Positions 1 to 5,035 of a stretch of 19,139 nucleotides of DNA are shown here, one piece after another. The notes under the pieces were generated by a model. That model saw only the letters and a program-made list of their open reading frames with translations. It was not told the DNA's origin and did no database searches. How positions within the stretch are numbered: position 1 is the first letter of the stretch; each line of letters begins with the position of its first letter. The DNA lies in NCBI GenBank assembly GCA_900549335.1, contig UROJ01000004.1:1-19139 (forward strand), written 5' to 3'. The translations under genes were made by a program, and so were the position numbers. This stretch comes from an uncultured Collinsella sp. (GTDB lineage Bacteria > Actinomycetota > Coriobacteriia > Coriobacteriales > Coriobacteriaceae).

Positions 1-44
1 ATAGGCTCCGGTCTCGTGGGCTCGGAGATGTGTATAAGAGACAG
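1..44 (+). other. Sequencing adapter (Nextera read 2 with index remnant), not genomic
   Basis: Bases 26-44 read AGATGTGTATAAGAGACAG, the 19-bp Tn5 mosaic end used in Nextera libraries. Bases 11-25 (GTCTCGTGGGCTCGG) complete the standard read-2 transposase adapter. Bases 3-10 (AGGCTCCG) lie where the i7 index belongs and, from memory, are the reverse complement of a Nextera XT v2 index (CGGAGCCT). Bases 1-2 (AT) match the end of the P7 oligo. This is assembly contamination at a contig end and should be trimmed. It is not a transposon in the organism. Confidence 0.97.
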
Positions 45-316
45 TTTCCAAAGAGCGCAAGGCGGAGCTGACTGCCCAGTTCGGTAACACCCCGGTCGAT
101 ACCGGCAACCCCAAGGTTCAGGTCGCCATCCTGACCGAGCGCATCAAGGAGCTGACCGAGCACATGAAGTCCCACCAGAAGGACTTCCACACCCGTCGTG
201 GTCTGCTCATGCTCGTCGGCCGTCGTCGTCGTCTTCTCTCCTACATCAAGAAGAACGACATCGTCGAGTATCGTGAGCTCATCAAGGCTCTGGGCATCCG
301 CGACAACATCCAGTAA
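45..316 (+). CDS. rpsO: 30S ribosomal protein S15, 5' end missing
   Basis: Codons from 47 to the TAA at 314-316 give 89 residues beginning SKERKAELTAQFGNTP. The fragment includes the S15 signature around HMKSHQKDFHTRRGLL and an Arg-rich LVGRRRRLL stretch, and ends IKALGIRDNIQ. S15 is normally about 89 residues, so only the first two to four residues are lost, replaced by the adapter at 1-44. S15 binds 16S rRNA at the helix 20/21/22 junction and is a primary binder for assembly of the 30S platform. The following gene is pnp, the classic rpsO-pnp pairing. A terminator-like hairpin lies 16 bases after the stop. Identification is secure and the truncation is technical, not biological. Confidence 0.96.
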
Positions 317-332
317 GATTTGTACATGCAAG

Positions 333-362
333 GAGCGTCCTGCGCAGCGGGGCGCTCTTTTT
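333..362 (+). terminator. Rho-independent terminator after rpsO
   Basis: GAGCGTCC (333-340) pairs with GGGCGCTC (350-357) over 8 bp including one G-U pair, with a 9-base loop, and is followed directly by five T residues (358-362). It lies 16 bases after the rpsO stop. A partial terminator between rpsO and pnp is known in other bacteria, so some read-through into pnp is likely. Confidence 0.8.
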
Positions 363-465
363 GTGTAAGGGCGCGAACAATCACGCTCTGAAGCGTGGCG
401 GGGGCAGGGGGCCCGCGTCACATGAGAAGCCTGCAGGCAAGGGGCCTGTGGGGTAAAGGAGAACA
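363..465 (+). promoter_or_regulatory. pnp leader with three small hairpins
   Basis: I see no good sigma-A promoter here, so pnp is probably reached by read-through from rpsO. Small stems are visible: CACGCT/AGCGTG (382-387 with 392-397, CTGA loop), GCGGG/CCCGC (398-402 with 412-416), and CAGGC/GCCTG (434-438 with 444-448). The last ends 6 bases before the ribosome binding site AAAGGAG (455-461). In Escherichia coli the pnp leader is folded, cut by RNase III and used for PNPase autoregulation. A similar role here is inference only. Confidence 0.35.
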
Positions 466-2712
466 ATGACACTCGTATCCAAGACCTTTGAGCTGTACGG
501 CAAGACCTACACCTTTGAGTCGGGCGAGCTTGCCAAGCAGGCCACCGGCGCCTGCCTGGTCAAGCAGGGCGACACCACGATGCTCGACACCGTGGTCGTC
601 TCCAAGGAGCGCAAGAACTACGACTTTTTCCCGCTGACCGTCGACTTCAACGAGAAGATGTACGCAGCCGGCCGCATCCCGGGTGGTTACCTCAAGCGTG
701 AGGGCCGTCCCAGCGAGAAGGCCACGCTCACCGCGCGCATGATCGACCGTCCGATTCGCCCGAGCTTCCCGGACGGCTTCCGCAACGAGGTGCACATCGT
801 CGCTACCTCGCTCGTCGCCGACCAGGTCAATCCCTTTGACGTCATCAACGTCATGGGTGCTTCCCTGGCCATGACGCTCGGCGGCGTGCCCTTCGAGGGC
901 CCGCTTGCCTGCGTGCGCATCGGCCGCAACGTGGAGACCGGCGAGTTTATCGTCAACCCCACCTACGAGGAGCGCGAGAACTCCGATCTGGACCTGGAGC
1001 TGGGCGGCTCTGCCGACTTCATTTCGATGGTCGAGGCCGGCGCCGAGGAGATCTCCGAGGACGATATGCTCGCCGCCATGAAGTTTGGCCAGGAGGCCCT
1101 TGCTGCTTTCTGCCAGGCTCAGGACGAGTTCGTCGCCGAGTGGGAGCAGGTCAACGGCCCCATCGTCAAGAAGGAGTACCCGCTCGACCAGCCCGTCGAG
1201 GAGGTCCAGGAGCGTATCTTTGCCCACTACGACGAGATGGCTGCCGCCCTTCGCGACGCTGACAAGCTCTCTCGTATCGGTAAGGTCGAGGCTCTGAAGG
1301 AATCCATCCGTGCCGAGTTCACCGAGGAGGAGCAGGCCGCTTGGGAGCGCGAGATCCCCGTGGCGCTCAAGAAGCTCGAGAAGAAGGCCATGCGCACCAT
1401 GGTCGTCGAGACTGGTGAGCGCGTCGATGGCCGTGCCGCCGATGAGATCCGTCCCATCATGGTGAAGGACAACTACCTGCCGCTCGTTCACGGCTCCGGC
1501 CTGTTCCAGCGTGGCCAGACCCAGGTGCTCTCTGTCCTGTCGCTCGGCATGCTCAACGAGGGCCAGCGTTTGGATACCATCGAGCCCACCGAGGGCAAGC
1601 GCTACATGCACCACTACAACTTCCCGCCGTTCTGCACCGGCGAGACCGGCCGCATGGGCAGCCCCAAGCGCCGCGAGATTGGCCACGGTAACCTGGCCGA
1701 GCGCGCTCTGCTTCCGGTGCTCCCCGACGAGAACGAGTTCCCTTACGCCATCCGCGTCGTTTCCGAGGTCATGGAGTCCAACGGCTCCTCTTCGATGGCT
1801 TCGACTTGCGGTTCCACGCTCGCCCTTATGGACGGCGGCGTGCCCATTAAGCGCCCGGTCTCCGGTATCGCCATGGGCCTGATCCAGGAGGAGGGCAAGA
1901 CCGTGGTCCTGTCCGACATCCAGGGTCTCGAGGACTTCCTGGGCGACATGGACTTTAAGGTCACCGGCACCACCGAGGGCATCACCGCCCTGCAGATGGA
2001 CAACAAGGCCACCGGCCTCACCTTCGACATCCTGGCCCGCGCTCTGCAGCAGGCCAAGGAGGGTCGCGCCTTCATCCTGCAGAAGATGCTCGATGTGATC
2101 CCCGAGCCGCGCCACACCACGCGCAGCACCGCTCCGCGCATCGTTTCCATCCAGGTTCCGACCGACAAGATCCGTGACGTCATCGGTTCCGGCGGTAAGG
2201 TCATCCGCGGTATCCAGGACGAGACCGGCGCCTCGGTCGACATCCAGGAGGACGGTACCGTCTTTGTCGGCGGCACCGGCGAGTCCGTCGACCAGGCCGT
2301 CGAGCGTATCAAGCTCATCATCAAGGTTCCCGAGCCGGGCGAGGAGTACACCGGTCGTGTGGTCTCCATCCAGCCCTTCGGCGCCTTCGTCAACCTGCTG
2401 CCCGGTAAGGACGGCCTGCTGCACATCTCCCGCGTCGCCAAGGGCCGCGTGGAGAAGGTCGAGGACGTCCTCAACGTGGGCGACGAGGTCAAGGTCGTCG
2501 TCATCGAGGTCGACGATCGCGGCAAGATCTCGCTCGATCGTCTTGACAAGCCCGAGGCCCCGGCTCGCGCCGAGGGTTCCTCCGAGGGCGACGGCGAGCA
2601 CTTCCAGCGCCGTGAGCGTCCGCGTCGCGAGCGTTCCGAGCGCAGCGACCGTCCGCGCCGTCCCGGCGACAACGGAGGCCGCAAGCCCCGCCGTCACCAC
2701 GACGCCGAGTAA
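466..2712 (+). CDS. pnp: Polyribonucleotide nucleotidyltransferase (PNPase)
   Basis: PNPase is a trimeric phosphate-dependent 3'-5' exoribonuclease of cytoplasmic mRNA decay; it releases nucleoside diphosphates and can also add 3' tails. The 748-residue protein has the full family order: first RNase PH core (about 10-210), all-alpha linker, and second RNase PH core (about 310-530) with the phosphate-binding SSSMAS stretch and the catalytic GDMDFK (493-498). A KH domain follows with GSGGK at 574-578, then an S1 domain from about 625. The tail after about 700 is rich in Arg, Glu and Ser and ends RRHHDAE. Length and domains are normal; the basic tail is an addition to the S1 domain that could help RNA binding. 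The ATG at 466 follows AAAGGAG at a good distance. It is followed by its own terminator. Confidence 0.98.
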   Translation: MTLVSKTFELYGKTYTFESGELAKQATGACLVKQGDTTMLDTVVVSKERKNYDFFPLTVDFNEKMYAAGRIPGGYLKREGRPSEKATLTARMIDRPIRPSFPDGFRNEVHIVATSLVADQVNPFDVINVMGASLAMTLGGVPFEGPLACVRIGRNVETGEFIVNPTYEERENSDLDLELGGSADFISMVEAGAEEISEDDMLAAMKFGQEALAAFCQAQDEFVAEWEQVNGPIVKKEYPLDQPVEEVQERIFAHYDEMAAALRDADKLSRIGKVEALKESIRAEFTEEEQAAWEREIPVALKKLEKKAMRTMVVETGERVDGRAADEIRPIMVKDNYLPLVHGSGLFQRGQTQVLSVLSLGMLNEGQRLDTIEPTEGKRYMHHYNFPPFCTGETGRMGSPKRREIGHGNLAERALLPVLPDENEFPYAIRVVSEVMESNGSSSMASTCGSTLALMDGGVPIKRPVSGIAMGLIQEEGKTVVLSDIQGLEDFLGDMDFKVTGTTEGITALQMDNKATGLTFDILARALQQAKEGRAFILQKMLDVIPEPRHTTRSTAPRIVSIQVPTDKIRDVIGSGGKVIRGIQDETGASVDIQEDGTVFVGGTGESVDQAVERIKLIIKVPEPGEEYTGRVVSIQPFGAFVNLLPGKDGLLHISRVAKGRVEKVEDVLNVGDEVKVVVIEVDDRGKISLDRLDKPEAPARAEGSSEGDGEHFQRRERPRRERSERSDRPRRPGDNGGRKPRRHHDAE

Positions 2713-2735
2713 CAGCCGCACATAAGCAGCTCAAC

Positions 2736-2766
2736 AAGGGCGACTCCTCCATGGAGTCGCCCTTTT
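2736..2766 (+). terminator. pnp terminator
   Basis: AAGGGCGACTCC (2736-2747) pairs perfectly with GGAGTCGCCCTT (2753-2764) across a 5-base loop, and a short T run (2763-2766) follows. It starts 24 bases after the pnp stop. Its 3' arm shares GCCCTTTTGC (2759-2768) with the outer arm of the next hairpin element, so the two folds exclude one another in part. Confidence 0.85.
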
Positions 2767-2907
2767 GCTATTCCCGGCGGGGTCCGCGGGTAAAGTTTCC
2801 TGCTCTACAGTCCTGCTCACGACGGAGGCCACATTAAGTGGCCTCCTGTTCGTGCGGAACTCGCGATAAACTTTACCCGCGGCCCCCGCCGGGAATAGCA
2901 AAAGGGC
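2759..2907 (+). repeat. Structured foldback element, copy 1 (+ orientation)
   Basis: The outer arms 2759-2798 and 2868-2907 are inverted repeats, 40 bp with a single mismatch (T2783 opposite C2883). They enclose a 69-base core (2799-2867). The core begins CCTGCTCTACAGTCCTGC and ends GCGGAACTCGCGAT. Inside it GGAGGCCAC (2824-2832) pairs with GTGGCCTCC (2838-2846) around the loop ATTAA. Copy 2 at 3035-3175 has the same core in the opposite strand, 59/69 identical, but unrelated arms. The ends of the core carry conserved AAGTTT/AAACTT. The element lies in the pnp 3' region, so if read-through occurs its RNA would contain a roughly 40-bp duplex. No family known to me matches. A structured RNA or a single-strand-folding mobile repeat are both possible. 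Confidence 0.85.
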
Positions 2908-2922
2908 TGGTTGCTGCGGGTT

Positions 2923-2978
2923 GCGATTTTGTCAGACAGTCTATTCAGTTATTTGAATTCAGATCTTTTGACAATCGC
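2923..2978. other. Imperfect AT-rich hairpin between the two foldback elements
   Basis: GCGATT and GTCA (2923-2928, 2931-2934, with a TT bulge) pair with TGAC and AATCGC (2969-2978). Inside, TCTATTCA (2940-2947) pairs with TGAAT and AGA (2954-2958, 2961-2963, with a two-base bulge) around GTTATT. The spacer is clearly more AT-rich than the surrounding DNA. No gene is visible in it. Confidence 0.5.
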
Positions 2979-3007
2979 ATGCGCGTCATTGCCCCAGATA
3001 AAACCGA

Positions 3008-3032
3008 CCAAAATAAAGCTGTCCTATTTTGG
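3008..3032. other. 8-bp hairpin next to foldback copy 2
   Basis: CCAAAATA (3008-3015) pairs perfectly with TATTTTGG (3025-3032) around a 9-base loop. It ends two bases before the left arm of copy 2. On the - strand it would lie directly 3' of copy 2, so it could be a weak terminator for RNA read from that strand, but no U run follows it closely. Confidence 0.45.
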
Positions 3033-3034
3033 CA

Positions 3035-3175
3035 GGTCTGGTCTCAGCGGGCCCGGCACGGGCTAAGTTTATCGCGAGTTCCGCACGCAAAGGAAAGCAC
3101 TTAATGTGCTTTCCGTCTTGCGCAGGACTGTAGAGCAGGAAACTTAGCCCGTGCCGGGCCCGCTGAGACCAGACC
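3035..3175 (-). repeat. Structured foldback element, copy 2 (- orientation)
   Basis: The outer arms 3035-3070 and 3140-3175 are 36-bp perfect inverted repeats. They enclose a 69-base core (3071-3139) whose - strand starts CCTGCTCTACAGTCCTGC and ends GCGGAACTCGCGAT, as in copy 1. The inner stem GGAAAGCAC/GTGCTTTCC differs from copy 1 at three base pairs, all compensated, and keeps the ATTAA loop on the - strand. The arms have no similarity to those of copy 1 beyond the AAGTTT junction. The two copies point tail to tail, 127 bases apart. Confidence 0.85.
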
Positions 3176-3215
3176 GGCGGGAAAGACCGGTTCAGATGGG
3201 GCTTTGATGCATGGG

Positions 3216-3244
3216 TGGTCTGTTGTTGTGCAAATGGGTATCAT
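3216..3244 (+). promoter_or_regulatory. Possible weak promoter for rnj
   Basis: TATCAT (3239-3244) is an acceptable -10 hexamer. Seventeen bases upstream lies only TGGTCT, a poor -35. The rest of 3176-3363 holds a short TGCATC/GATGCA stem (near 3258-3277) and a repeated GATGCATG, but no gene. A start for rnj must exist somewhere after the pnp terminator and the foldback elements, which is the main support for this call. Confidence 0.25.
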
Positions 3245-3363
3245 ACTGTGGTTACTGCATCGACTCGGTGATGCATGTTTGTACGTTCCCGGCGGTCGGT
3301 TTGCCAGAAGCGCCCCGTCGGTTGTTCCAGACCCGTTTCGAAGAAAGGAAACCACACTAACCT

Positions 3364-5034
3364 ATGGCAGCTAAAAAATCATCTCCCTTGAAGATCATCC
3401 CGCTCGGCGGTCTTGACGGCATCGGCAAGAACATGACGGTCTTCGAGTGCGGCGACGACATGGTGCTCGTCGACGCTGGCCTCATGTTCCCCGACGACTC
3501 GCAGCCCGGTATTGACCTGGTGCTCCCGGATTACACCTACGTTCTGGAGAACGAGGAAAAGCTCCGCGGTATCATCGTCACCCACGGCCACGAGGACCAC
3601 ACCGGTTCGCTTCCGTACCTGCTGCAGGACCTCAACAACAAGGTGCCCATCTTCTCGAGCAAGCTGACGCTCGGTTTTATCGAGGGCAAGCTCTCCGAGT
3701 TCCGAATCCGCGCGCCCAAGTTCCGCGAGGTCAAGGGCGGCAGCCATGTCAACCTCGGCGGCATCTCGCTCGACTTCTTTTCGATGACGCACTCCATCCC
3801 GGGCGCTCTGGGCGTGTTCATCCGCACCAATCAGGGCACCGTTATGCACACGGGTGACTTTAAGCTTGACCAGACGCCCATCGATGGTGTCACGCCCGAC
3901 TATGCCGCTATCAGCCGCTTTGCCAAGCAGGGCATCGACCTGCTGCTTTCCGACTCCACCAATGCCACGGTTCCCGGCTTTACCAAGTCCGAGGCAGAGG
4001 TTGGTCCCAACCTGCTGCACGCCATCAAGAACGCCCCGGGTCGCGTGTTCGTCGCGTCGTTCTCGAGCCACATCCATCGTTTGCAGCAGATCTGCGATGC
4101 CGCCCGCAAGTGCGGCCGTAAGGTCGTTGTGACCGGTCGCTCCATGCTCACGAACACCCGCGTGGCGCGCGAGCTGGGCTACCTCAACATCGACGATGCC
4201 GATATTATCGATGCCTTCGATATTGATAACCTGCCCGACGATAAGATTGTCGTCATGTGCACCGGTTCGCAGGGCGAGCCGCTGTCGGCCCTGTCCCGCA
4301 TGGCCAATGGCGAGCACAAGACGCTCTCCATTCACGAGGGCGATACCGTTATCCTCTCGGCAACTCCTGTTCCCGGCAATGAGAAAGCCGTCCAGCAGGT
4401 CGTCAATAGCCTTGCCAAGCTCGGCTGCGACGTGTGGGATAAGAACCGCGCTCTCGTCCACGTCTCCGGTCACGGTAGCCAGGAGGAGCTCAAGCTTCTG
4501 ATGGCCATGGCCAAGCCTACTTACTTTATGCCGGTCCACGGCGAGGCCGTGCATCTGCGCGCCCATGCCCAGCTGGCCCGCAAGATGGGTCTCAAGGACG
4601 ATCATATCTTTATCCTCGATAACGGTGACACGCTCGAGATGCGCGGCGGTATCGTCAAGCGTGGTACGCCCGTCGAGTCCGGCGTCGTCTACGTCGACGG
4701 CCTGCGTATCGGCGATACCGACCCCATCGTCCTGCGCGATCGCCAGAAGCTCGCCAATGACGGTATGGTCACGGCCGTTGCTATCGTCTCGCTCAAGCAC
4801 AAGAAGATCGAGGCTATCGAGTTCTCGGGTCGCGGCGTCTCGTTTGCCATCGACGATCAATTCTCCGAGGATGCCTCCGCGTCCATCATGAAGACGATCG
4901 AGAAGGGCAAGTTTAGCTTTACCAGCAGCGGCTCCGATGCTATTCGTAAGGCCGTGCGCGATTCGCTCTCCAACTTCATTTGGAGCCGTACGCGTACCCG
5001 TCCGATGATCATCCCGGTCGTCATGGAGGTTTAG
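3364..5034 (+). CDS. rnj: Ribonuclease J
   Basis: RNase J is a metallo-beta-lactamase/beta-CASP nuclease with 5'-3' exo- and endonuclease activity in mRNA decay and rRNA maturation. The 556-residue protein shows the metal-binding HGHEDH at 74-79. It also has HTGDFKLD (about 161-168), the beta-CASP part with FSSHIHRLQQ, SGHGS at 368-372 and MPVHGE at 389-394, and a C-terminal domain ending MIIPVVMEV. Size and motifs are typical of RNase J1/J. The ATG is preceded by AGAAAGGA (3342-3349) with a rather long spacing of 14 bases; no better in-frame start is visible. Only one base separates its stop from the ftsK start, and the ftsK ribosome binding site lies inside the rnj 3' end, so the two are co-translated. 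It sits downstream of pnp, a partner in RNA decay. Confidence 0.96.
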   Translation: MAAKKSSPLKIIPLGGLDGIGKNMTVFECGDDMVLVDAGLMFPDDSQPGIDLVLPDYTYVLENEEKLRGIIVTHGHEDHTGSLPYLLQDLNNKVPIFSSKLTLGFIEGKLSEFRIRAPKFREVKGGSHVNLGGISLDFFSMTHSIPGALGVFIRTNQGTVMHTGDFKLDQTPIDGVTPDYAAISRFAKQGIDLLLSDSTNATVPGFTKSEAEVGPNLLHAIKNAPGRVFVASFSSHIHRLQQICDAARKCGRKVVVTGRSMLTNTRVARELGYLNIDDADIIDAFDIDNLPDDKIVVMCTGSQGEPLSALSRMANGEHKTLSIHEGDTVILSATPVPGNEKAVQQVVNSLAKLGCDVWDKNRALVHVSGHGSQEELKLLMAMAKPTYFMPVHGEAVHLRAHAQLARKMGLKDDHIFILDNGDTLEMRGGIVKRGTPVESGVVYVDGLRIGDTDPIVLRDRQKLANDGMVTAVAIVSLKHKKIEAIEFSGRGVSFAIDDQFSEDASASIMKTIEKGKFSFTSSGSDAIRKAVRDSLSNFIWSRTRTRPMIIPVVMEV

Positions 5035-5035
5035 T

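Noticed and set aside
1..44. A transposon end (Tn5 mosaic end) as a mobile element
   Set aside because: The full adapter context and position at base 1 show library origin, not an insertion.
418..2721. A 767-codon open frame on the - strand covering all of pnp
   Set aside because: It exactly shadows a certain gene. The protein is Leu/Val/Asp/His-rich low-complexity of the kind produced by reading GC-biased codons backwards, with no recognisable domain. Similar long shadows over rnj (3379-5208) and rny (14670-16478) have the same cause.
2838..3104. An 88-codon open frame between pnp and rnj
   Set aside because: It runs through both halves of the inverted-repeat structure, lacks a ribosome binding site and has no familiar protein pattern. 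The DNA constraint there is on folding, not coding.
2759..3175. CRISPR array, integron attC sites or a retron for the paired hairpins
   Set aside because: There are only two copies, inverted, with no regular spacers, no R-box consensus of attC sites, and no reverse transcriptase, integrase or cas gene in the window.
3101..3355. An 84-codon open frame on the - strand before rnj
   Set aside because: No domain or good start signal; it overlaps foldback copy 2 and the rnj upstream region.
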